In this document: positions 21,840 to 32,241 of the stretch, one piece after another
How positions within the stretch are numbered: position 1 is the stretch's first letter
Layout: the number at the start of each line of letters is the position of its first letter
From: Anastrepha obliqua
Lineage: Eukaryota > Arthropoda > Insecta > Diptera > Tephritidae
Direction of reading: 5' to 3'
DNA: 64,000 bases
Assembly (NCBI RefSeq): GCF_027943255.1
Contig: NC_072895.1
Coordinates: 33,888,001 to 33,952,000, forward strand
Translations under genes and position numbers: made by a program
The notes under the pieces: generated by a model
Databases searched by the model: none
The model's input: only the letters and a program-made list of their open reading frames with translations
Told to the model about the DNA's origin: nothing

Positions 21840-22095
21840 CTCGCTCTCACGCTTCGCGTCGGTGTTCACGCGGGGCACTATCCGCGAGGTATGCATGCCG
21901 TGAGGCTTGGAAATACTTTGAGTCCTTTTTGCGTCAGCTGTATGGAGGATGAGCTGGAATCATCTCAGCACCATCTCCTTAGCTGCCTTGCTTTCGCGAG
22001 ACTTAGATTTAGGCATCTTGGTTCTCACTTCTTTCCTACGCCTGTTGATATAACCGGCCTTGATATAAAAAACCTGATGAACTTCATATAACCGC
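21840..22095 (+). mobile_element. LINE relic, C-terminal zinc motif
   Basis: The frame from about 21845 reads LRVGVHAGHYPRGMHAVRLG, then FCVSCMEDELESSQHHLLSC, LAFARLRFRHLGSHFF and LDIKNLMNF. This is the segment after RNase H in RNase H-bearing non-LTR elements (GHC..G.HA.RLG...FC.SC..EE.E..QH.LC.CPA.AR.R). It lies only 150 bp upstream of the last receptor exon and contributes nothing to it. Confidence 0.7.
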
Positions 22096-22242
22096 AAATC
22101 AGTCACCGTTCGTAATCCACAAATGCTCAACCCTTTCCTCCTTTACGGCGTATATTTCTTATATATTTATATTATATTTTCTTCGAAAAACAGTTTATTC
22201 TTTCTATTAACAAACTTATCTCTTTCCTCATTTATTTTGCAG

Positions 22243-22269
22243 CAAAGGCTAGAGGAAAATGCCGTATAA
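22243..22269 (+). CDS. Dh31-R: Terminal coding exon of the DH31 receptor-like GPCR
   Basis: After acceptor CATTTATTTTGCAG the frame reads QRLEENAV followed by TAA (22267-22269). The acceptor is phase 0, matching the donor at 18246. Only eight codons are added, so the tail ends SPLMK-QRLEENAV. This ending agrees with the short acidic end I recall for fly DH31 receptors. Because the exon is so small, the call depends on splice sites and phase rather than on domain content. Confidence 0.72.
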   Translation, partial: QRLEENAV

Positions 22270-22869
22270 AACAGTGTGAGTTGCGCTCGAAATTAAACCA
22301 ATTACTTAGTATAAAATTTATAAAGTAAGCAAAAATAAAAATATGCAGTTAATGCGGCATAAGAAATGGGAAATTAATGAACGCGAACTAACGAATTTAT
22401 TATAAGAACTACAACTTTTTTATATGAATGTATAGGCACTATTGTATATTCTGAGTGATAGATGTAAATGTAAATTCATAAGTAATGTGTAAAAATATGT
22501 AAAAAATAAGTAATTGCACTCACACAACTGTAGCTAATTAAAGTTATGTATAAATTGAAGAAAAAATTGAATATTGAATAGAAAATGGAAATAGATATTG
22601 AGCTTCTTGTCGAATATTGAGAGATAATGACTTGAAATTTGTAAATTTATTCCAGTCAAATTATGTTGTATCTATATGTATATTGCATATCTCGCACTTG
22701 CTGTAAGGTTGGCATAATCCAAAAACCCGAAATTTGGAGAAAAACAGCTTAAACGTTTTCAATGCCTGATTTACTCGGATGGCAATGGCACTACAGTCGT
22801 ATGGCTTGGCCAAATTTAAAATATTACGCTATTTAGCTCGGTTTCCTTGTTTTCTCGCGTCAGTTGGTG
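22270..22869 (+). other. Probable receptor 3' UTR and downstream flank
   Basis: This follows the receptor stop codon. AATAAA occurs at about 22334 and ATTAAA at about 22537, so the transcript may end at either place. The sequence is AT-rich with no frame. Past about 22700 nothing specific is recognised until the inverted RTE-like element. Confidence 0.45.
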
Positions 22870-23945
22870 AAACCGAGTACTACCAGGTTATGCCTCACTT
22901 GATCTCCCCAACGTAAATTAGGTTCTCCTCGTCATCCACCAGAGGGTTCCTCTCGAAGGACTGTCGTGCCGGAGCATTTTTGTTCATCCTCGTGGCATGG
23001 CCAAGCCACCGCAGCCGCTGCATTTTAATACGCTTCACTATTTCTATATCTCGGTACAGCTCATACAGCTTGCTGTTCCATCGGATACGGAGCTCATTCG
23101 GAAAATTTTTCTCTCGAACGCACCCAGTGCTCTCTCAACAGTTGTCGTCATTGTCCAAGCTTCTGCGCTACATACAAAGAGGAGGGCTTTGTACAGTGCT
23201 TGTTTTCGTTTTCCGAGAGAGGGCTCTACTTCTCAGTGGCCTACTGAGCCCAAAGTAAACCTGTTGGCAAGAGTTACTCTTCGTTCAATGTCTAGGCTGA
23301 CGTCGTTCCGGTTGTTAACACTGGTACTTAGATAAACAAAGATCACTTCGAATTCGTGGTTTGCCAACTTCTTAAAGATTGCGCAGAGCACGCTTATGTC
23401 ACAGTTGTTGTTGTTGTAGCAGTATAAATATTCCATACATATATGAATGTTGCTGAAGTGGCAATCCTTAACCGAATATAAATCCGGTCGTTCCGGTAAC
23501 ATAGCATCGACCGTCATGGGAACGAGGTTACAGTCACCAGGCATGCTTTCATCCGACCATATTTTGCAGAGCAGCTGGTACATGCATCGCCTCCAGCTTT
23601 GAATTGCCGTACTGGTAGTAGGTCGGCCTGTGGGCCTCATCTCTTCAAAGGCGGATGGTGTTACGACCATTCCGTCGTCTACGACTAGGGTATCGGTCTC
23701 AACTTCGTCTTCCACACTGCTAGTACCACCGTTGTGCGAAGTAATTCCTCCATAACCCAAGCATGACCTGGGCATCTGTCATCAGATTGTAGTTTTTGTC
23801 TTTGTAGGAACTGGCTCCGGCCTTGAAACCTTCAGTTTGGCGCTTAACTCTTGGAAAAATTTTCGGGTCATGTTCCTGTCGCCCAACATCTCGAGCTCTT
23901 CGCACTCACGTTCTTTCATTGCCCGTTTCTTGCGCCTGAAAATAC
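22870..23945 (-). mobile_element. RTE-like LINE relic with internal deletion
   Basis: On -, from 23905: SSYKDKNYNLMTDAQVMLGL (linker before RT), NEVETDTLVVDDGMV, then RCMYQLLCKIWSDESMPGD. The frame then jumps to FEVIFVYLSTSVNNRNDVSL, DIERRVTLANRF, AEAWTMTTTVERALGAFERK and QRLRWLGHATRMNKNAPARQ. So the RT palm including YADD is deleted, and the deletion site holds the (GTT)n element at 23404-23535. The C-terminal block matches the RTE-like LINE at 42290-44110 (RRISLANKCYFGL; AEAWRMTTSDGATLGVFERK). Confidence 0.78.
23404..23535 (+). repeat. Short dispersed element beginning (GTT)n-GTAG
   Basis: Starts with GTTGTTGTTGTTGTAGCAG, then TATAAATATTCCATACATAT, AATGTTGCTGAAGTGGCAAT, CCGAATATAAATCCGGTCGT and TCCGGTAACATAGCATCGAC. 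It occupies the break in the RTE-like relic. A second (GTT)n-GTAG start with a different body is at 38273. I recall such (GTT)n-led short repeats as common in tephritid genes, but cannot assign a superfamily. Confidence 0.55.
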
Positions 23946-24491
23946 GCGTCTCTTCCCTCCTCGCTTCGCAGTATTGCTCTTAATTATTACTCTAATTAAA
24001 TTTAATTATCCTATCGAAGTCCCTATCAAACATAGTTGACACTTGTGAAGTAGACAGCTGCAGTATACAAACAGACAAGCAATGGAGCGCGCAAAGGTCC
24101 AACTAAAGATTTCCATTACTCAAACTCGTTATTTTTTATTAAGAAAAAATTATTCACAAAAAAAAAATTGGATGATTAATTTTGCGCCGCCTTGTAAAAG
24201 CAAAGCAAGTTTACATCTAATGAGGAACCGCTAATTGATATCGCTGTGGAGATACACATCACAAAATAAAAGCCTGTGGTGAAATCTGTAAAATGTGCAA
24301 AATTTTTGTTTTGGATTATGACACTCTTGCAACAAATGAGAGAAATGTGCATCTGTGTATATCTACATGTGAATAGGTATTATAAGAATAATATAGAATT
24401 AATCGCAATTGTAATTTAATTATGTATCAAATACTAACTAAAAATTAACTAAGTAACTTGTGTCGTATCTGGGTATTAAAAATAAATAAAT
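23946..24491. other. Intergenic spacer, nothing recognised
   Basis: AT-rich DNA between the RTE-like relic and a SINE fragment. No coding or structural signal was recognised. Confidence 0.4.
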
Positions 24492-24580
24492 AATTGGCGC
24501 GTACACTTCTGTTAGGTTTTATCCAGGCTCCTCCTCGTATTTGTGGTGTGCCTCTTGATGTTGTTCCACAAATGAATATT
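24492..24580 (-). mobile_element. SINE 3' body fragment, inverted
   Basis: The + strand reads ATTGGCGCGTACACTTCTGTTAGG, CTCCTCCTCGTATTTGTGGT, GTGCCTCTTGATGTTGTTCCACAAATG. It is the inverted 3' end of the SINE at 17215, whose + strand has GCGTACACTTCTCTTTAGG and CTCCTCCTCCTATTTGTGG. It is truncated before the mid-body. Confidence 0.7.
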
Positions 24581-25271
24581 ATATTTCGGTATTCTATACA
24601 GAGATATGCCTGTCTTGAAATTTTATGCCAAGCACTTTTGTAGTATATTTCAGGTTTTATACATTTTTTTCTGAATTCGTTTTCTATTCTCCCTTAAAGG
24701 GACAAAAAATGCCCATATGTGAAGGACGTAAACGAATGTGAAGCATGTGGACGAATGTATTCCACAGAAATTATTCTCACTGTACACCAAATTCCCTTTT
24801 TACACATTTTTTTACACGAATTTGATTTAACGCGAATTAAAAATAAAAAAAAATATTTTTAAACGAATTGTCTTTCTTTAACACGATTTCCAATATTTTA
24901 TAAATTTTTCTTGAATTCCAAAAAGCAAATAGAGTGAGATTTTTCGACGTATGTACGAAGCGTTCAAATTAGTCTCAGGAAAAGTCTCTGAGACTCGGTA
25001 TATTTCTCATCGTGCTCTCATCGTCTAATAATTTATTTCTTATAATAAATTTAATGAATTAAAATGTGTCAGCACGAAATAAATTCTAAATAGAGGCAGC
25101 TCCTTCAGACAACAAGTTTTTCAAAATTTGTTTACGAAAAGCTGAGAGAATTTATTATCTTAAAATAAATTACATTATAAATATTCATGCTTAAATGAAT
25201 ATACAAAAATTTTTTTTCATATAAAAAAAACGAAAAAATGGTAGCGCTACAGCTGCTCAAGCGTGGCTCCT
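24581..25271. other. Intergenic spacer, nothing recognised
   Basis: AT-rich DNA leading into the TTAA of the next inverted-repeat element. No gene signal was recognised. Confidence 0.4.
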
Positions 25272-26630
25272 TTAAGGCGTTAGCGGTAGTCAGAGGCCCA
25301 AAAAAATGATGATTTTCAATAATTTTTTTTTACTAGTCAATTGCTTTATTTTACAAAAATAAGAATATAGCATTAATACATCACGTTCCGACTTGACGTT
25401 AGCAAATTAAAAAAAAATTATTACTTGTAAAAATTATCGCTATTTGTGTGGAGCCTCTTTTTTCCAGAAGTCCCTTGCGGTGATTATCACAAGTCTTTGG
25501 AGATTCATCTGAAATCAATGGTGCTAGAGAAATTAGTTTTATTAATACATAATCTTGCGCGTGATCGAGGTTTTTTTTCAAAATTAATAATATGGCGGCC
25601 TCAATAAAAAAAAACGAAATTTTTGAAAAAAAAAAAAAAATCTTTCGATCAGCCACGAGTTTTTTATGTTTTCCAAAAGCAGTATAAATTTTACTGAAAT
25701 CTACCAAATGGTTTTTAAGTTACAGTGATCATCAGTTCAAAAAACATAGTTTTGAAAAAAAACGCACTTAAAGTTTTGCTTTTGATTTATGTAGAGTTAT
25801 ACGAATTATTTAATTACTTACACTAAGTCATCTATTCGTGGGCCATATAATAGTTCCTCAGTCGTCATAGCAGCTTCCAAAATATCGATTTGCTGTTGCC
25901 TACGTGGCATTCTACCTTCTCGAGTGTTATCGGGAGCGCTCGAGCGCCCTTTGATAATTTAATAAAACGAAAAGTATTTGTCGGATTCACTTCAAATTTT
26001 CACACAATATTTTTACGATACAATTTTTAATTATTCAAATAATGTCTACTTTAAAGGTAATTATAGCACGTAAAGTTAGTGAAAATATTGAAGTGCACGG
26101 CTCCTGCAAATGATCTCCCAAGCGTCCTCCAGAAAAAACGTTCGGTGGTGGTCAAAATATCTCCGGTTTGGATTATCAGAAATCGAAAAAAAAATTAGAT
26201 TCTTTTTGTGGATAGATAAAGCAAGGTATTAATCGAAGGAATAGTCAAAATTTTAAATTTAAAAATTTTCGCGAAAAATTGCCTAAAAAAATAAAAAAAA
26301 TCATCAAAATTCTTATTCTTTCGATTAATGCCTGCAGAATATATCTGAGAAGGTTGTGTTAAAATTTCAAGACGATCGGCTTAGCCGTTTTTGAGATCTC
26401 GTGTCCACCGACTTCGAAAACTCGGTTTTGAGAAAAACGCGTTTAAAGTTTGAAAAGCACTTTACAAAGCAAATTCTCTCAAACACCTTTTCAAATTTGC
26501 GTGTAACTTCGAAAATATTCACCGGAATGATATTAAATTTTCTGTGTGCTTTCTTAAATTTAATGCACATTAAAAATAAAATAAAAACAAAATCGATGTT
26601 TGAAAATTCTAACTGTATATAACCACTTAA
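25272..26630. mobile_element. TTAA-flanked element, 1351-bp body
   Basis: TTAA lies at 25272-25275 and 26627-26630. The right end reads CTAACTGTATATAACCACTTAA, matching the right end of the element at 37402 (CTAACTGTATATAACCCCTTAA). The left end (TTAAGGCGTTAGCGGTAGTCAG) is a diverged inverse, about 15 of 22 matching. Shared interior text with 37402 includes GTGTTAAAATTT, ATCGGCTTAG.CGTTTT, ACCGACTT.GAAAAC, TTTTGAGAAAAACGC, GTTTGAAAAGCACTTT and ATATTCACCGGAA. No transposase frame. It is the longer relative of the 37402 copy. Confidence 0.72.
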
Positions 26631-27656
26631 GCTTAAATATAATTTACATTTACATATTTATTTATTTAATTTCAATTATTTTAAATTTCAAGCAATATTT
26701 CTATTAGGTACTTAATACTAAATTTAATTTATCAAATTCAACTTTTTTTTATTTTATTCTATTAGAAAGTCTGCCAGAATCTGGCTTGACACTGCAACAG
26801 GCTTATAGTGATTTAGGTACTACCCATTAGTAGGCATCACAAACTCGTAACTTCAATTGTGATAAACCCAACTGTTCTGCAACTGTAGTCCATTTGTGGA
26901 ATAATGCCAAGGCACAGGATGTACGCGCCAATAAGATAGCTATATGTGTGTATAAGTATATAATATTTGTATTTGTAAAAAATAAGAACAATTAAGCAAA
27001 TGCTGAGTATACAAAATGTGAAAAAAATCAAAATATTTAATCATAAATTTTCAATTGTTAGAGTTGATTTCAATTGACGAGCATTTTTCAATATTATAAT
27101 TACCATTTATTTTTGAATATCTGCACTTTCTGCTTAAGGAGTGTGACCATAAAATTGAGAATGGCTTCCAAAGTAACACAAGAAATATTCTTATCCAAGT
27201 AACTGAAATTTTTTATAAAACTTTAAATTTCATTATGAAAATAATCTAAAAACTGAGTAACAGAAAACCGTCCTGTGCTGGAGATTTGCCCTTAAGTCAC
27301 TTATGAGCTCTGCCACGAAAACAAAGAATCAGCACCATAAATTTGATTCATTATCAGAAAAGTTTCTGTAAAAGTGTTGAGAAGTTTAAAACAATTGAGC
27401 CAATCGGGCAATCGAGCGCGGATTTATGAGGCTATGAGTACACGAAATTGTAGACAGTGGGAGTTCGACAGCTCATTGTTACTTATGTATAAGAGATTAT
27501 CAGACGCATTAATTCAGAGGTCGACAAAGTTGACTTTGCCAGTGTGTTGGTGAGCACAGAGTAATCGCACTGCACAGTGGTGAAAAGAGTAGAATTTAAA
27601 GACGAAATGTGTCGACAGTAAAAAACTAAATCTGTTGTTCTCCACCACGATTTATA
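26631..27656. other. Intergenic spacer, nothing recognised
   Basis: About 1 kb with no protein motif, terminal repeat or RNA gene recognised. It ends at the TA preceding the mariner terminal repeat. Confidence 0.4.
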
Positions 27657-27972
27657 TACGAGGGGTTCAATAAGTACCCGTGTTAGGAACGAAGACACCA
27701 TTTTTTGGAATTTTTTTTTCTAATTTTCCAACATAAACCTCTCTTAGGATGATATACGTCTCCCAACGCTACGGCCATTTTTTAACCTCTCCAAAATACG
27801 CGTCTTTCTCGACGATGACTTCCTCGTTTCAACTAAATTTTTTTCCCGCGAGCTTTTATTTCTTCACGTTAGTGAACAGGAAAAAGTCGCATGGAGCCAG
27901 ATCGTGTGAATACGGGGGTGCGGCAGCAATTCATAACGCAATTCATGCAGTGCTTGTGTGTTATCGTGATGA

Positions 27973-29968
27973 AATAATAATAATAAAATAAAAAAATTTT
28001 AAAAATCCCTATTTAACTAAGGAATTCTACAACACTTTTTTCAGGATTGGTATATATTTCATGCAAGCTGCTTGAGTCCTATTTTTCAAAATTTCAAAAC
28101 TTTGATCAATATTGATATTAGGTCAGTCCATAAGTTCGTGCGTTTTTTAAAGGTGGTTTTAAAATTAATAAAAAAGATGTTTAAAGTATTTATTAATCAA
28201 TAATATATTTTCCTTCATTATTTACAATGTCTTCCCAACGTTTAGGCAAATTTTTAATTCCCTCCTCAAAACATTGTTTGTCCTTGGAGCCAAAATACGC
28301 TTCGATATCCCTTTTTGTAGCTTCTCTTGAGGAGTAGTTCTTTTTACTCATATGGGATTGAAGTCTACACAAAAGGTGAAAACAAGGTGCAATATCCGGA
28401 GAGTATGGAGGATGCGGCATTAGCTCCCATCCGAGCTCGTTCAGCTTGCCTAATGTTTGCCTTGCGGTATGAGGCCTTGCGTTGTCGTGGCGAAACAAAA
28501 CTTTACGTCTATTCACTAAAGACGGTCGATTTTTGTTAAGTGCCTCATTCAGGTGTGATAGCTGATGGTAATAATAATCAGCAGTTATCGTCTGGTTTGG
28601 TTCCAGGAGTTCACAATAAACCATACCGGCCATATCGCACCAAATAGACAGGAGAATCTTTTTGGGGTGAAGGCCATCTCTAGGGGTCGGTTCTGCTGTT
28701 TCATATTTATCTAACCATTGGTGTTTGCGAACAGGATTATTTTAAAGGACCCATTTTTCATCACCAGTAACGATACGGTTCAAATAACTTTCATTTTCAA
28801 GCCGTTGCACCAGCTGAGAACACACATTCACTCTCCGCTGAAGGTTGGCGACGGAAAGTCTATGCAGAACACATTTTCCCAGCTTTGAAACCTTTCCCAA
28901 CTGAACCAGGTGCCTGTGAACTGTTCCATGCGATGAATTTAACCTCTGAGCTATCATATCGACTGTCAAATTTGGCTCAGCTTCCACGAATTCGAGCAAG
29001 GCGTCGGAGTTAAAGACTTCAGGAGGACCAGCGCGCGGGGCATCCTCCACGTTACCACTTCGAAATTTTGAAAACCACTTTTGCGCAGCCCTTACACTCA
29101 CGGTATCCTCTCCGTGAACAATGTTTATTTCTGCAACAGCAGTTTTTGCATTTTTACTACTTTTATAAAAAAAAATACAAAATATGCCTCTTATACGCGT
29201 TCGAAGATTCCATTTTATTTTTTTACAACACGTGCTTCCATCCGCGATTAAAATAATTTGTTGAATGCACAATATATCAAAGAAAATATAAATAGTTCTG
29301 TTATATTCCGCGAATAATTTTTTGTATGCAAAAATCGTACAAAATAGAAATTATGGGTAAAATACGCACGAACTTATGGACTGACCTGATATTATCAAAT
29401 AAGAAATGCCAATTTTATTATTTATTTCTTTATTATATAAAATTTGTAAGGTTGGAAGCAAAAGCTGGTATTTTTGGTTACTATATTTTGTTTCTTATTT
29501 TTTTTAAGTTTTGAAACTCAAATTGTTAAATTAGGGGAATAGGATACAACCTGAGCTTAGAGAAAGAATCAAGACACTCATTCAATGAAAAATTAATATT
29601 ATCAATGATAAAGATAAGATCCAGAATCCTAAAGAGATTATCACCGAAGGCCAATGAAGCCAGTGTGTTAAAATTATTAGTGTAATATTGTATATTTCTC
29701 TAATACATAATAATAATAATAAAGATATTATGTTTTAGACCATTTATCTGAGAAGGTTCTAGACTTGAAAAATTATCAAATAAATAAGATTTGGCAACAC
29801 TGTTAATATTTTATGGCAAAAATTTAATACTGCTGTCTAAAGAGGACCATTCTAAGTTACCTCAATTGTAGTCGCCAAGAATACTGTTATTATGTTGTCT
29901 ACGTGAAATTTATACATTGAATCAGCACTTGCCGACAGAACATACGATGCGCTTATAAAAATATATAA
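27973..29968. other. ~2-kb insertion inside the irritans-type mariner
   Basis: The host mariner frame stops at ...KKKVILC and restarts at HHDN, so this segment was inserted between neighbouring codons. It starts with AATAATAATAATAAAATAAAA, contains a complete second mariner (28118-29389), then about 580 bp of AT-rich sequence. No clear terminal inverted repeats or target duplication (at most GA) are seen, so the carrier's nature is unknown. Confidence 0.65.
28118..29389 (-). mobile_element. mariner (DD34D) copy nested in the insertion
   Basis: The ends read TTAGGTCAGTCCATAAGTTC (28118) and inverted TCAGGTCAGTCCATAAGTTC (29389), flanked by TA. On -: SVRAAQKWFSKFRSGNVEDA, LNSSHGTVHRHLVQLGKVSK, first Asp in IVTGDEKWVL (frameshift there), then VYCELLEPNQTITADYYYHQ, second Asp in LFRHDNARPHTARQ, and MPHPPYSPDIAPCFHLL, where a deletion removes the third Asp. 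The C-terminal NLPKRWEDIVNNEGKYI is present. It is closely related to the copy at 47512. Subfamily not assigned. Confidence 0.88.
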
Positions 29969-30891
29969 AGGGACACAAGATCACCTTCTTTTTCTCCAAA
30001 TGCGGCTGTGTCTGCTTCAATTTTTTGCGAAAGTGGTCCTATAACTCTCTGTAATATTGTTCAGTGATAGTTCTTCCTTTTTCTAAAAAATCCATTAGGA
30101 TGACGCCGTTCGCATCCCAAAAAATCGTCGCCAGAACCTTTTCGGGGCCGATAGGACTGTCTTCGCCTTCTTTGGCGCAGATTCAGCGGGAGAAATCCAT
30201 TGTTTTGATTGTTGCTTAGTTTCTGGTGTGTAGTGCTGAATCCAGGTTTGATCAACGGTGACAAGTCTACGCAAAAATTCCTTCGGATCTTGCTTAAATT
30301 GTTCCAAGCTCAGCTTCGAAGTTATCAGCCGCATCCGCTTGTTGTTGCTTGTGAGCAATCATGGCACCCATCGGGCCGACAATTTTTTCATCGCCAACTT
30401 CTCATGTAAAATATTAATTGGCGTTCCGGTCGACACACCTATGGCCTGTGTTTATTTGCGCACTTTCGTTCGTCGATCAGCGAGAATCATGTCGTGGACT
30501 TTTTGAATGATTTCCTCGGTAACCACGTCTGCCGGGCGTCCTGGTTGCTCTTCATCAAAAACGGATATTCGCCCACGTTTAAATTCGTTGAACCAGTATC
30601 TAACTGTGGTCATGGCAGAGGCAGCATCGAACTTTGCTTTTATCTTCTCGCATTTTTCCCCATTCAAAAACAAAAAGCGAATTACCGAACGATGCTGCTC
30701 TTTTTCCATCTTAACGAAAGTCATGAAACACGTCTTACTCGATTAGCTGCCAAATCCAAAATAACCTATCAATCAGTCTGAAATTTGTTTTGCCATCGTT
30801 TGATAGATGGCGGCAGCACACGATGCTAACACCAACTTCTCCCAGGAGTGCCCTCTCTTTTCAAGCACAAGTACTTATTGAACCACCCTCG

Positions 30892-31960
30892 TATGTATTA
30901 ATCTACAGTGGATTTGCTTCCCGGTAATCACTGCTAGATACATTCGAAAAACCGGATGTATTTTTTTAACTTTTTTTAGCTGTGGCACAGTATTTCCCAA
31001 AGCAAGTTAAATTTGAGGGATGTTAAACTAAAATACTGATCTTTTGTAAAACGTTTAGATTAATTTATAAAATATTTCAGATACACCTTAAGGATACATG
31101 GACACATTTAAATAGCAAGAAGTGCTCACTGTATCTAAAGGTAAATAAAGAATATTTATGTATAATATTTTATGTAAATAGAGATAGATGAATTGCTATT
31201 AATGGAATTAAGTGTACCTTTGAGAAGTATTTTAAAATAAAAACTAAATCTAAAAACTATATAAAGAGAAATTCCAAGTCTTTGCTGGTTTTATTTTGTA
31301 CTTTTGTCAATTTTTAGATTCCATTCAGGTCCGATGGCTGAAATGCAGTAAGGTAACAGAACTAAACTCGTATATAAAAGGTCTTTCGCTTAAAGGTGAA
31401 GATGTTTAATCGCTGAGCAGTCCCACAACATTTTAACTGCCTCTAACATAATTTTTAATTTTTTAATTAAAGGAAACAAATTTGAATTTCACTTGAAAAA
31501 TATTTTCTTTCATTGGCTCCTGGTTAACGTTTAGAAATTTGTAAATCGATTGTTTGAAATCGTATTCAATATCAAGGATTATGGACCTTTTTGAAACCCA
31601 TAAATTGACCCTTAAACATTTTCTGCAAAAGACAAATGCACAAATTTGTTTTCTACACAGAAAATGCGAACAATTTCAGAAAAAAAAAGATTATAAAAAA
31701 TCAACGAGAATTTTGAGCCACTTCAAACTTATTCTTTATTTCTCGTATAAATTTAATTGACTATAAAACAACGTGCCCTAATTTTTTTGAATTCTAATCA
31801 ATTTTTAATAAAATGAACTGTATTTATTTAAGACAAATGATTCAAATTAAAAAATAAATAGGTAAATATGTTAAATAGCGGGAGGCTAATCCGCTACCCT
31901 GTCAGAAATCAAATAGATTACCGAAACTAACGCAAGACAAGTCTTCTCGAGGCCCTATGC
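30892..31960. other. Intergenic spacer, nothing recognised
   Basis: About 1 kb of AT-rich DNA. The frame at 31554-31760 has no recognisable motif. Confidence 0.35.
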
Positions 31961-32241
31961 TCACGAGAGGAGTGAACAAGGCAAAAAAAGTTAAATAGTC
32001 AAAACTGGCATGTTGAGCAGCTAAATTTTTTCGCGGGCTGTATACAGGTAGGCGAAATGATTGAATTACACTCTGGCACACCCCAAGTAGGACTAAAGCG
32101 CCATTTTTGTACCATTATGAGATATCCAACAGGCAGATATCTACAATCAGCTAAAGCTGTTGTTGCAATGGAGAAGATTGATGGGACATAGGTTGGCGCA
32201 ATTCACCAGGCTGTCAAAGAAAGGAGCACCCAGTGACCTTA

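Larger units (their letters stand above)
27659..30891 (-). mobile_element. irritans-type mariner split by a 2-kb insertion
   Basis: Terminal repeats CGAGGGGTTCAATAAGTAC (27659) and, inverted, CGAGGGTGGTTCAATAAGTA (to 30891) are flanked by TA. On - the transposase begins MEKEQHRSVIRFLFLNGEKC (from about 30709), with FDEEQPGRPADVVTEEIIQK, then the first Asp in LVTVDQTWIQHYTPETK, FLEKGRTITE and PHLEKKKVILC down to about 29970. It resumes at 27973 with HHDN..ALHELRYELLPHP.YSHDLAPCD and the C-terminal part near 27750. Without the interruption (about 27973-29968) it would be about 1238 bp, a normal mariner length. A long deletion exists between the helix-turn-helix and the first Asp. Confidence 0.85.

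Noticed and set aside
22980..23335. Overlapping + strand frames of 92 and 112 codons.
   Set aside because: They are the antisense of the RTE-like C-terminal block (QRLRWLGHATRMN on -).
23233..23775. 180-codon - strand frame as a host gene.
   Set aside because: It is a composite of RTE-like linker and RT sequence with a (GTT)n element and the C-terminal RTE-like block (VYLSTSVNNRNDVSLDIERR).
26367..26622. Frames on both strands in the TTAA element at 25272.
   Set aside because: They fall in non-coding repeat text shared with 37402-38048, and neither frame is kept between the copies.
27749..27991. 80-codon + strand frame.
   Set aside because: It is the antisense of the mariner C-terminus (HHDN...YSHDLAPCD on -).
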